Assembly: GCA_009829735.1 (NCBI GenBank)
Contig: CM020620.1
Location: 2,297,447 to 2,361,446, forward strand
Direction of reading: 5' to 3'
Source of the DNA: Pyropia yezoensis
Lineage: Eukaryota > Rhodophyta > Bangiophyceae > Bangiales > Bangiaceae
DNA: 64,000 bases
The notes beneath the pieces are model-generated. The model saw only the letters and a program-made list of their open reading frames with translations, was not told the origin of the DNA and ran no database searches. Position 1 is the stretch's first letter. The number at the start of each line of letters is the position of its first letter. Shown here in pieces: positions 1-10,631 of this stretch. The position numbers were made by a program, and so were the translations under genes.

Positions 1-900
1 TGACGCGGGAGTCCCGTCCCCCGGAGCGATCGCGGAGCCCCCGCCGGAAGTCCCGGCGGGTGCTGCCCCGTAGGAGGTGTCCTCCATGCGCTCGTCAAGA
101 GAGTCCGTCTCCACTCCCGGAGTCGCCATGGCTCTCCCCAAGTTGGGGAGAGACGCTCTGGCTATCGCAGCACGAGACCCGCCTCGAGTTGAGGGGGACT
201 CGGATCGTGGGTATACGGGTGGCCTCCCCAGCGTGGGGCGGCCCAGTGGAAGGTGAAGGGGAGGTGGTGGTGATGGTGAAGTGTGAACTGAGGAGAGCAA
301 GCTGCCGAGTGGGCAAGCTTGAGGAGAGGGGCGGTCAATGTGACCGCCTCCGCATCCGTGTTACGTACTCGATGGGGGACAGCAAGTCGCGCCCCCAACG
401 CCGAGACGTTCGTTTACGCACCCCCTCACAGGGCCGACCGGGTCGGTCGGAACTGAGGAGAGGGGAGTGTGGCAGTATTGACCCCCAGGTAGGGGGGCAA
501 CACGTGCCATGCAAGGGGCGGCAGGCCACTAGCCTGATCCGTTCCTCCCCCTGCATTTGGGTCCATATTCCCTAAGTTTGGGATAGTTAGCTTAGTAGTA
601 AATCCAACTTGGATTTGAGGGTTTTCTGCATTTATCGTCTTGAATTTTCGTGTGGCCCGGTGGGCAGGTGCTGGGGTGGGAGATTCTGAGTGGCGAGATT
701 CTGAGTGGACCCTGGGGGGATAAGGGGAGGGACAGCGGGGCTTGGCCCTGCGTCCCCGTCCCGACCAAGAAACTGTTGGACCACACACCATCCTCTTGTA
801 TGTCCGTGGGGGGTTTGCCCCACAACAGGGACAGAGTGTGTGCGACTTGCACTTCTTCCGGTTCCCCCGACACGGGAGGCAGCCCTAGCACACCGCCCCA
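1..900. other. Unassigned left-end sequence
   Basis: No gene is recognised here. A 171-codon open frame (60-575, plus) has no domain I can name and opens with an unremarkable basic, serine/proline-rich composition. The strand is GC-rich but not satellite-like. The stretch 575-680 is locally AT-richer and includes several stop codons. It may be intergenic or the flank of a gene outside the window. Confidence 0.5.
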
Positions 901-1354
901 ACTTGGGTGCCGTGTGTGCTTGTGGTTTTTGCCACAGCCGCGGCCGTCGCTGCCGCCGCCGCCGCTGCCGCCGCCCCCGCTGCTGCCGCCGCCGCCGCGG
1001 CGGCCCCGCGGCGGCGCCTTGCCGCCGCGGCTGGCGGTAGCCGCGGAGGCGGCGGCGGCCCCAAGGCCCGCCGCCTCGGCGGCACCGGCCCCGCCGCCAC
1101 CGCTGCCACCGCCGCCGCTGTCGACGGTGGCGCCGCGGAAGTGGACGGTGGTGGCGGCGCGGAGGCGGCAGCGGCCCCAAGGCCCGCCGCCGCGGCGGCA
1201 CCGGCCCCGCCGCCACCGCCGCCACCGCCGCCAACGTCGACGGTGGCGCCGCGGCGGTGGACGGTGGGGACCCTCCAACCCCCCCCCTCTGACGCCGCCC
1301 CCGCCGCCGCCCTAGCCGCCGCCGCCGCGCCCACGCCGCACCTGCCGTCGTTGC

Positions 1355-1385
<31 letters not shown>

Positions 1386-3805
1386 GCTGCTGCCGCCACC
1401 GCCGCGGCCGCCACGCGGCGGCGCCCTGCCGCCGCGGCCGGCGGCAGCCGCGGCGGCAGCGGCGGCCCCCAGCCCGCCGCGGCGGGGCGCCCCCCCCCCC
1501 CCCCCCCCCCCCGACGCCACCCCCGCTGCCGCCGCCGCGCCGGAGCCGCCCCTGCCGTCGCCGCAGCCGTCGCTGCCGCCGCCCCCGCGGCGGCCCTGCG
1601 GCGGCGCCTTGCCGCCGCGGCTGGCGGTAGCCGCGGAGCCGGCGGCGGCCCCAAGGCCCGCCGTCGCGGCGGCACCGGCCCCGCCGCCACCGCCGCCACC
1701 GCCGCCTCCGTCGACGGTGGCGCCGCGGCGGTGGACGGTGGTGGCGGCGCGGACCCTCCCCCCCCCCCCCACTGACGCCGTGCTCGCCGCCGCCCCCGCC
1801 GCCGACGCCGCACCGACGCCGCCCCTGCCGTCGTTGCCCCCGCAGCTGCCGCCGCCGCCGCCGCTGCCGCTGCTGCCGCCACCGTCGCGACCGCCACGCG
1901 GCGGCGCCTTGCCGCCGCCGCCGGCGGCAGCTGCGGCGGCGGCGGCGGCCCCCAGCCCCGCCGCCGCGGCGGCATCCGCCCCGCCGCCACCGCTGCCACC
2001 GCCACCAGCTTCGACGGTGGCGCCGCGGCGGTGGGCGGTGGCGGTGGCGCGGATCCATCCCCTCCCCCCCACCAACGCCGCCCCCACCGCCGCCGCGGCG
2101 CCGAAGCCGCCCCTGCCATCGCCGCGGCCGTCACTGCCGCCGCCGCCGCCGTCGCCGCTGCTGCCGCTATCGCCGAGGCGGCCCCGCGGCGGCGCCTTGC
2201 CGCCGCGGCTGGCGGTAGCCGCGGAGGCGACGGCGGCCCCCAGCCCCGCCGCCGCGGCGGCACCGGCCCCGCCGCCACCGCCGCCACCGCCGCCAACTTC
2301 GACGGTGTCGCCGCGGCGAAGGGCGTTGGCGGCGGCGCGGATCCTCCCCCCACACCCACCCAACGCCGCCCCCACCGCCGCCGCCGCGCCGAAGCCGCCC
2401 CTGCCGTCGCCGCGGCCGTCGCTGCCGCCGCCGCCGCTGCCGCCGCCCCCGCTGCTGCCGCCGCCGCCGCGGCGGCCCCGCGGCGGCGCCTTGCCGCCAC
2501 GGCTGGCGGTAGCCGCGGAGGCGGCGGCGGCTCCAAGGCCCGCCGCCGCGGCGGCACCGGCCCCGCCGCCACGGCCGCCACCGCCGCCACCGTCGACGGT
2601 GGCGCCGCGGCGGTGGACGGTGGTGGCGGCGCGGACCCTCCCCCCCCCCTCCCCCGACGCCGTGCTCGCCGCCGCCCTCGCCGCCGACGCCGCGCCGACG
2701 CCGCCCCTGCCGTCGTAGCCGCTGCCGTTGCCGCCGCCGCCGCCGCTGCCGCTGCTGCCGCCACCGTCGCGACCGCCACGCGGCAGCGCCTTGCCGCCGC
2801 GGCCGGCGGCAGCTGCGGCGGGGGCGGCGGCCCCCAGCCCCGCCGCGGCCGGGCGGACCCCCCCCCCCCCCCCCCCTGACGCCGCCCCCGCCGCCGCCGC
2901 CGCGCCGAAGCCGCCCCTGCCGTCGCCGCAGCCGTCGCTGCCGCCGCCGCCGCCGCCGCCGCTGCTGCCGTCACCGTCGCGACCGCCACGCGGCGGCGCC
3001 TTGCCGCCGCGTCCGGCGGCAGCTGCGGCGGCGGCGGCGGCCCCCAGCTCCGCCGCCGCGGCGGCACCCGCCCCGCCGCCACCGCCGCCACCGCCGCCAC
3101 CGTCGACGGTGGCGCCGCGGCTGTGGGCGGCGGCGGCGGCGCGGACCCCCCCCCCGCCCCCCCTCGAAGCAGCCCCCGCCGCCGCCGCCGCGTCGACGCC
3201 GCACCTGCCGTCGCCGCCGCCGCCGCTGCCGCCGACGCCGCCGCCGCCGCTGCTGCCGCCACTGCCGCGGCCGCCCTGCGGCGGCGCCTTGCCGCCGCGG
3301 CTGGCGGTAGCCGCGGCGGCGGCGGCGGCCCCAAGCCTCGCCACCACAGCGGCACCCGCCCCGCCGCCACCGCCGCCATTGCCGCCACCGTCGACGGTGG
3401 CGCCGCGGCGGTGGACGGTGGAGGTGGCGCGGAATCTCCCCCCCCCCCGCCTGACGCCGCCCCCGCCGCCGCCCTCGCCGCCGCCGCCGCACCGACGCCG
3501 CCTCTGCCGTCGTTGCCGCTGCCGCTGCCGCCGCCGCCGCCGCCGCCGCTGCTGCCGCCACCGTCGCGACCTTCGCGCGGCAGCGCCTTGCCGCCGCGGC
3601 CGGCGGCAGCTGCGGCGGCGGCGGCGGCCCCCAGCCCCGCCGCCGCGGCGGCACCCGCCCCGCCGCCACCGCCGCCACCGCCGCCACCGTCGACGGTGGC
3701 GCCGCGGCGGTGGGCGGCGGCGGCGGCGCGGACCCCCCCCCCGCCCCCCCCCGACGCAGCCGCCGCCGCCGCCGCCGCGTCGACGCCGCACCTGCCGTCG
3801 CCGCC

Positions 3806-3838
<33 letters not shown>

Positions 3839-5330
3839 GCCGCCACCGTCGCGACCTTCGCGCGGCAGCGCCTTGCCGCCGCGGCCGGCGGCAGCTGCGG
3901 CGGTGGCGGCGGCCCCCAGCCCCGCCGCCGCGGCGGCACCCGCCCCGCCGCCACCGCCGCCACCGCAGCCGCTGTCGACGGTGGCGCCGCGGCGGTGGGC
4001 GGCGGCGGCGGCGCGGACCCCCCCCCCGTCCCCCCCCGACGCAGCCCCCGCCGCCGCCGCCGCGTCGACGCCGCACCTGCCGTCGCCGCCGCCGCGGCTG
4101 CCGCCGACGCCGCCGCCGCCGCTGCTGCCGCCACGGTCGCGACCGCCCTGCGGCGGCGCCTTGCCGCCGCGGCTGGCGGTAGCCGCGGAGGCGGCGGCGG
4201 CCCCAAGGCCCGCCGCCGCCGCGGCTGGCGGTTGCCGCGGAGGCGGCGGCGGCCCCAAGCCCCGCCGCCGCAGCGGCACCCGCCCCGCCGCCACCGCCGC
4301 CACCGCCGCCAACGTCGACGGTGGCGCCGCGGCGGAGGACGGTGGGGACCCTCCCCCCCCCCCCCTGACGCCGCCCCCGCCGCCGCCCTCGCCGCCGCCG
4401 CCGCGCCGACGCCGCCCCTGCCGTCGTTGCCGCCACGGCTGCCGCCGCCGCCGCCGCTGCCGCTGCTGCCGCCACCGTCGCGACCGCCACGCGGCGGCGC
4501 CCTGCCGCCGCGGCCGGCGGCAGCTGCGGCGGCGGCGGCGGCCCCCAGCCCCGCCGCCGCGGCGGCACCCGCCCCGCCGCCACCGCCGCCACCGCCGCCA
4601 CCGTCGACGGTGGCGCCGCGGCGGTGGGCGGCGGCGGCGGCGCGGACCCCCCCCCCGCCCCCCCCCGACGCAGCCGCCGCCGCCGCCGCCGCGTCGACGC
4701 CGCACCTGCCGTCGCCGCCGCCGCCGCTGCCGCCGACGCCGCCGCCGCCGCTGCTGCCGCCACCGTCGCGACCGCCCTGCGGCGGCGCCTTGCCGCCGCG
4801 GCTGGCGGTAGCCGCGGAGGCGGCGGCGGCCCCAAGGCCCGCCGCCGCGGCGGCACCGGCCCCGCCGCCACCGCCGCCACCGCCGCCGCTGTCGACGGTG
4901 GCGCCGCGGCGGTGGGCGGCGGCGGCGGCGCGGACCCCCCCCCCGCCCCCCCCCGACGCAGCCGCCGCCGCCGCCGCCGCGTCGACGCCGCACCTGCCGT
5001 CGCCGCCGCCGCCGCTGCCGCCGACGCCGCCGCCGCCGCTGCTGCCGCCACCGTCGCGACCGCCCTGCGGCGGCGCCTTGCCGCCGCGGCTGGCGGTAGC
5101 CGCGGAGGCGGCGGCGGCCCCAAGGCCCGCCGCCGCCGCGGCTGGCGGTTGCCGCGGAGGCGGCGGCGGCCCCGAGCCCCGCCGCCGCAGCGGCACCCAC
5201 CCCGCCGCCTTCGCCGCCACCGCCGCCACCGCCGCCACCGTCGACTGTGGCGCCGCGGCGGAGGGCGGCGGCGGCGGCGCGGACCCTTCCCCCCCCACGC
5301 CCCCGACGCCGACTCCGCCGCCGCCGCCGC
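900..5330. repeat. Approximately 288-bp GC-rich satellite, about 15 units
   Basis: A conserved marker (ggcggcgccttgccgccg and close variants) recurs near 1009, 1413, 1597, 1897, 2185, 2478, 2776, 2988, 3276, 3573, 3861, 4150, 4491, 4779 and 5066. Most spacings are 287-300 bp; a few are deleted (190-212) or extended (341-404). Each unit has a (GCC/CCG)n block, a GGCGGTAGCCGCGGAGG-like segment, a GTCGAC-centred palindrome and a run of 8-16 C. The usual unit length, 288, is a multiple of three and the sequence lacks A/T-rich codons, so frames stay open on both strands for kilobases. I treat those open frames as composition artefacts. Variation between units is substitution plus C-run length, which suggests unequal exchange and slippage. 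Confidence 0.85.
2585..2604. repeat. 20-bp perfect palindrome of the satellite unit
   Basis: CGCCACCGTCGACGGTGGCG is a perfect inverted repeat centred on GTCGAC. The same GTCGACGGTGG core recurs once per unit (for example near 1233, 3104, 3400, 3690, 4604 and 4891), with small changes in the left arm in some copies. It could extrude as a cruciform or be a dimeric protein-binding site; neither is shown by the sequence. Confidence 0.7.
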
Positions 5331-6170
5331 GGCGACGCCGCCACCACCTCCACCTTCCACCGCCGCCGCCTTGCGCCGCTGGTGGAACGGTCCCGCCGCG
5401 GCGTCGTGCGTCCCCCCGTCCCTCTCCATCGGCGGGAACGGCGCCCACCCCATCACCCGCTCTCTCGGCAACACAAACGGCCCCGTCAGCACCGGCGGCG
5501 GCGGCGTCGTGTCGCCGCGGCCCCTTCCGCCGGCGCCGCGGGCACCACCCCAGGCGGCGGCACCGCCCATGCCGCCGCGGCGGCCGGCCGCCGCCACCGT
5601 GGCCGCCGCCACCGCCGCCGCCGCCGCCGTTGGCCGGCGCACACGCCGCGTCGGCGGCGGTGGCGGCGGCGGCGGTCGCCGCCGCGACGGTGACGGCCAC
5701 CGGCAGCCGCAGCAGCGCCGCGTCGAGGCCGGCGGTGAGGGAGGCGGCGGTGGCGGCGGTGGCGGCGGCGGCGGCGGGGGGGGGGGGGGGGAGGCAGACG
5801 CGTGGCCGCGGGGGAGGGAAGGGCGCCGCCGGGTAGCGGTGGGCGTGGCGGCGGGTAGGGGGGGGGGGGGGCGCTGGGGGGGGCGGGTGCGGGGGGGGGG
5901 CACGTCGCGCCTGCGGCGGCGGCCGTGAGGGGGTGGGCAGGGGGCGGGAGGGGGGCGACAGGGGGGGCGGGGGGGGGAGCGGCGACGGGGGAGGCAGTGG
6001 GGGGGAGGGGGGGAAGGAGCAGCAGCGGCAGCCCTGACGGCAGGCCCCCCCCCGCCGCCGCCGACACCCCCGCCGCCGCTTACACCGCCGCCGCCGTTGC
6101 CGCCGCCGCCGCCTGCAACGCCGCTGCCGCGGCCGCCTGAACCGCCGCCGCCACCGCCTACACCGCCGCG
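5330..6170. other. Degenerate GC-rich flank of the satellite
   Basis: This is simple-sequence DNA: GGC/GCC trinucleotides and G runs of 8-12 bases (around 5778-5790, 5861-5872 and 5951-5960). The regular 288-bp periodicity stops near 5330. No gene is recognised; the open frames here are the same composition artefact as in the satellite. Confidence 0.55.
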
Positions 6171-6172
6171 AC

Positions 6173-6707
6173 GGTGGCCGCCTTGGGGGTTTGACGTCCC
6201 CTGTGACGGCGGCGGCGGCGGTAGCGGCAGCGGCGGCAAGCTGGCGGCGGCGACGCGGCGCCTGCTGTGCGGGGGCGGGGTGCAGTGCGGGGGGCTGCTG
6301 TGGGGGGTGGCGGTGCGCGTGCTGCTGGCGGTGCGCGGCGGTACGGTGGTGCTCTGCCTCTGCGGGGGGGTGGTGGTGCTCGTGGTGGTCGGGGGCGCCG
6401 ACGGCACCTTTCTGTCTTCCGCCGCCGCCCCCCGCGCCGCCACCACCACCATTATCACGCCGGTGGCGTGGTGGGGCGTGGCTGTCGGCGGTTGCCGCCG
6501 CGGCGGCTTGACGTCCCCCGCGGCGGCGGCGGCGGCGGTAGCGGCAGCGGCGGCAAGCTGGCGGCGGCGACGCGGCACCTGCTGTGCGGGGGCGGGGTGC
6601 AGTGCGGGGGGCTGCTGTGGGGGGTGGCGGTGCGCGTGCTGTTGGCGGTGCGCGGCGGTACGGTGGTGCTTTGCCTCTGCGGGGGGGTGGTGGATCTCGT
6701 GGTGGCA
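6173..6707. repeat. Direct duplication of about 210 bp, offset 317 bp
   Basis: Bases about 6173-6390 recur at about 6490-6707 with only scattered substitutions; for example the aagctggcggcgg block is at 6238 and again at 6555. The second copy ends abruptly at about 6706, where unrelated, AT-richer sequence leading into the transposase begins. The breakpoint is therefore a candidate left edge of the transposon insertion. Confidence 0.75.
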
Positions 6708-6728
6708 CCGAATGCTGTACTTTATCAC

Positions 6729-7748
6729 TCAAGGCACGTAAAGCTGGTACCGTCTCACAGCCGCCCGCACAAACCCACGACACATGCCCCTGGTGATGTG
6801 CGAAAGCATGGTGTCGATGGTCAACATCGGCCAGGCGTTAAACTGCGCAGGTGATGACCACCGACGCAGCCAACTGCTTCCGACAGAGAAAACGTCTTCA
6901 ATGGGGTTAAAATCGGGAGAGTACGGCGGTAGCGACAACACAAACACGCCTGCATCTCGTAGCGAAGCGAGAGCAACATCGTCATGAATGCGTGCGTTGT
7001 CAAGGACAAGCACACACTTCTCCGGCTGCTCACTCCACGGCAGTCCCTCCACAACGGGCTGCATTTGAGGCAGCAATTAGTTCGTCAAGAACGAAAGAAA
7101 ATCAACTGCCGTCTGCTCAGGGGGGGGGCGGGTTATCATCCAGTCAAGAACGCGGTCGTGCGCCATAGCAACAAAAAAACTGGTCCGGACACCGGCCTGC
7201 GACGCAACGTAGCACTCGGCGCGAGTGCCACGCACTGCCCACGCCCAGCGGCGCTCGGCAGCCCGCCCCACCCTGTGGGCCTCATCCACGTACACCCGAC
7301 AGCGGAGTGGAATGGACAACTGCGCCTCCGCCCACAAAGCCCGTCTCGCCTCGTCCCGCTTAACATAGGCCTTCTCAAGCACTTTCCGGGTGAACCCGTT
7401 GCGGGAAAGGATGCGGCTGACGGACAGCGCCGACACCTCCACCCCGGGGCCTGCCTCTGCAGCCCGATGGTTGACCGCGTCCGCCATCTCTTCTAGGAAG
7501 AGCTCTGGCTGCTCCTCGACGGCAGTCAGCACCGCGGCTCGCAGCCACGCGTTGTCCTCGATGTTGTCGCGGTGGCGGTTCCACTGCTCCGGCGCATAGT
7601 GGAGTTCACCACCGGTCTCACGGAAGTAACACAGGTAGCGCGACGCCGACCGGGAGGACAAACCGAGGGACCGGGAAGAGGACGCCACGTCGCGGCCCTC
7701 CACCAGCACCATGCGCACAAGATGCTGGCGCGTCTCGGCGGACTTCAT
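6729..7748 (-). pseudogene. IS630/Tc1-mariner-like DDE transposase, interrupted by a stop
   Basis: The reading frame runs on the minus strand from ATG 7748 to 6729. The N-terminal part (residues 1-65) looks like a helix-turn-helix: SRSLGLSSRSASRYL. The catalytic part shows RVYVDEAHRVG (first Asp, near residue 150), LVLDNARIH (second Asp) and PYSPDFNPIEDVFS (third Glu), with 33 residues between the second Asp and the Glu by my count. This is the DDE_3 layout of IS630/Tc1-mariner elements. A TAA at 7077-7079 cuts the frame between the first and second catalytic residues; the downstream half continues in the same frame, so one nonsense change is enough to explain it. I found no convincing terminal inverted repeats. 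It is probably a dead copy, unless the stop is an assembly error. Confidence 0.8.
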
Positions 7749-9270
7749 GGCGAAAACGCCGACGCTGCGTGCGCGTCCAGCAGCGAGGTTAGTGCTTGTG
7801 CCGATCGTGACTGGTCAACGTCCGCTTGCTGAGGGGAAAGAGAGGAGGGGGGGGGAGGGTGGTGGGAAACGAGAGAGACGGGGCGGACGTGCGGGCTTTG
7901 TGAAATCGCGAGGGCGAGGCGTCCCGGACATCGATGGATGCCCAGTCGGTCCAAGTCGGCAGAGGGCCCAGACCTGGAGAAAAGACTGAGCAACAGCCGC
8001 AACGCCGCCAGTCTGGGCCGTAAACGGGGCTATGCTGCACAATTTTCCGACGCCCTGGTCTCTCTGAGGGCCGCCGGCGTGTGGAGACACCTGTTGTCCG
8101 CAGCCCCGTCGCCAAAGTCGCCCTCAGGCCAATAAAGTACAGGCGAGCGCTTGATAACTGCGAGCTTGAGCGTGTGCTGAACACGCTCAAGTGCGCAGCT
8201 CCAGGACTTCTCGACCACGTTGTCCAGAAATCAATGGAAAAAGTGGCCGAACGACAAAACTTGGCTTCACAAATGTGCCTCAATCAGGCCATAGTTGGCC
8301 TTTCGTGTTGTAAGTTTGTCACCTTTGCTGTTAAACACAACCAAATGATACTACTTTTTGTATTTTTTGGCACCCCGTAGTTGACCCAACCGGTCTTGAC
8401 TTCGACCGGATCAGACAAAATTCAGAAAACAGCAATAGTCACTTGGAAATTGATTTCTCTCTCGGCCGCATCTCATGGGCTACAGCTGTAACTTGGTCAG
8501 AATGATCCCCACCGCGCTCCGGGCCCGAGATAAAAAAACCAGGACCCAAGACCATGTTTTTGCGCCTGTGTGCACGCCCGAAGCGCAACGCGGGGTTCTC
8601 TGGGCCCTCCGGTGCGATCCGGACGCGCGGTCGGGTCCGAATGCCGATTGACATCATACGGGGTGGCTGCTGCTACGGGCGGCCGCTGGTGGTCGGGGGC
8701 GGGGGGTTGGCGGCCGCTGTCTGGGGGGGGTCGGTTGCCGCCTGGGGGGATGTTTGTGGGCGGCGGGGGCGGGAGGCCGCTGCTGAAGGGGGCGGCTGCG
8801 GTCGTGGGGGGGGTCAACAGCTGCCGGGTGGCATGCGGCCGCCGACTCGTGTTGCGGCTGGCCGCACCGACCGCCGCATGGGGATCTGGTGGTGGGGGCT
8901 CCCAGGGGGTGGGGGTGGCGCTGTGCGGGCTGCCGCCTCCAGCGCCGTCGCGGCGGCCGCCCTTCCCGCCCACGAGGCACCCGCCCCAGTGTCGGACCTG
9001 ACCGACGAGGCGTCACTTTTGTTTGGCGACGCTCGAGCGGCCAGAACCATAATCAGGTAGTTTTCGATAGTGACGCCCTGGTGGCGGTCGCTTCCTGTGG
9101 GAGACAACCAAAAAAGGGAGGCGCGGCAGGGCTCCCCGCCGCGCGACGAGATATGTACGGTCGGCAGCCGTCCCCCCCCTCCGAGGGCCTGGAGCGCCCC
9201 CTGCCGCCAGCTGCCGCCCCACCCCTGACAGCGGCCACTCGCCTCCGCTCTGCGAGGCGCAGGCGCGGAT
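7749..9270. other. Transposon flank and unassigned sequence
   Basis: No gene is recognised. 8165-8191 holds a hairpin (separate entry). 8280-8460 is AT-richer than its surroundings and may contain the far end of the transposon. Short open frames on both strands (for example 8030-8218 minus and 8554-9060 plus) show no domain I can name. Confidence 0.4.
8165..8191. repeat. 10-bp-arm hairpin with 7-nt loop
   Basis: CTTGAGCGTG (8165-8174) pairs perfectly with CACGCTCAAG (8182-8191) around TGCTGAA. It lies about 420 bp beyond the transposase start, within the likely transposon flank. It is not followed by a T run, so it is not a bacterial-type terminator. Confidence 0.6.
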
Positions 9271-9334
9271 AGCCGAGGGAAGGTGGCCGCGCTCGGCATC
9301 CAAGCCGAGGGAAGGTGGCCGCGCTCGGCATCCA
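9271..9334. repeat. Perfect 32-bp tandem duplication
   Basis: Two identical 32-bp copies, 9271-9302 and 9303-9334, each opening with agccgagggaagg. No other copy was seen nearby. No gene crosses it. Confidence 0.9.
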
Positions 9335-10631
9335 CGTCCCCACGGCCACCACCGGGGTCGACGGCGGCCGCGGCGACAGTGGTGGCGGCGGTGATGGTGT
9401 GTGGCGGCGGCGGCGGCAGAGGTGGCGGCGCGGCAGCTGCCTGTGCAGGCGGGCGCGATTGTAATGCCACTCCTTAAAGTCTCTCATTCGTTCTCTCCCT
9501 GGACTTGTGGACAGCTTCGCTGTCATCCCCCCCTTGTGACTGTGACCGGGAGGGGGGCTCCCATTGATATTCTATGCCACCGCAGACGATTCAGTAACTT
9601 ATGGTCGTCCTGCTTAGCGGTGCTTTCTATTGCCCGCGCGCCAGTTCCCAGGCCGCCACGTAGAGGCCGCCGCACGCGGAGAGCACACCGGATTGCCGCA
9701 CTCGAGTCTGTTGGCGCGTCCAGATCCGCCCGCTACAGTACGATCGTATTCCATACCCGGGGAGCGGCGCCGCCGTAGTCCTGCGGGTGGGCGGTGGGCC
9801 CCACCTCCACCGCGCTTGTGCCCCTCCCCTGTCCCTTCGCCCTCGCCGTCACCGAGCCGCCGCCCCGACCCCCGCCCGTCCGCCCCTCTTTCCGCTCCCC
9901 GCTGTTGCTCCGTCCCGGGGGGGGGGGGGGGGGGGGGCCGGCGCTCGCTCTCGCACGGTGCTCGCCCGCCTGCCGCAGCCGCCGCCGTCGCCGGGCGGCC
10001 TCTTTTGCTTGCCACACGGCCGCGCGGCGTGGCAGCTGCGTCGGGTGACTGCTCGCCGTCAACGGCGGTAGCTTGAGGCTACGCCGTCCCTTTTTTTTTT
10101 TTTTAGACTACATACATATCCTAAGCTACCGACCTCGCGGGGCTTTCATACCTTCCGCCCCTCCTTCCGCCCCCCCCGCCCGCCCCCGCCCCCGGGATCC
10201 ATCCGTGCCTCGCTCCACGCTTCGCGACGCTTTCGCACACCTGTCGGCCCTCCACCCCTCCCTTGCTGTCTGCCCCCCCCCCCCCCCCCCTAACGCACCT
10301 AAGAGCTTTCCCGCCGCTGCCCTGGCCCCTGGTCCCCTTCCACACTGCGCCGCCCGTTCCCGGCGCACGCAGTCGTCGCGGTTGGCGCCCGCCGGAATAG
10401 CTTTTTGGCTACGCGGCTACGCTCGTTGCCCCCCTCCCGCCGCCAACCCTCCCGCGCCCTGGCTTCTGCGCTGTGCGGTGCGTCTGCGTCTCCTTCTCTT
10501 CCACCCGTAGGTACCCCTTGCCTGTTTCCGCCCTCCCCCACCGTCTCCTCCCCACCGCCATCGCTGTCGTCGCCGTTGTCGTCGCTGCCGCGCCCCCGCG
10601 CTTCCCCCAACCTCTCCGCGACTAGCCCACC
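9335..10631. other. Intergenic region upstream of the MYND gene
   Basis: No gene is recognised. It contains a G run of about 20 bases (9918-9937), a T run near 10090-10104 followed by the only AT-rich patch (actacatacatatcc), and a C run near 10276-10290. The last 130 bases before the ATG are pyrimidine-rich, as expected of a 5' leader. The promoter of the downstream gene probably lies here, but I see no clear TATA box. Confidence 0.4.

Noticed and set aside
632-6783. Several giant overlapping open frames (1,270-1,947 codons) on both strands
   Set aside because: They overlap each other across the satellite; the CCG-rich unit simply lacks stop codons. Their products are Ala/Arg/Pro/Gly permutations of one repeat with no domain.
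6700-8440. Terminal inverted repeats for the transposon
   Set aside because: The ggcacc motifs near 6708 and 8380 are in the same orientation, not inverted; no pair of inverted ends was found.
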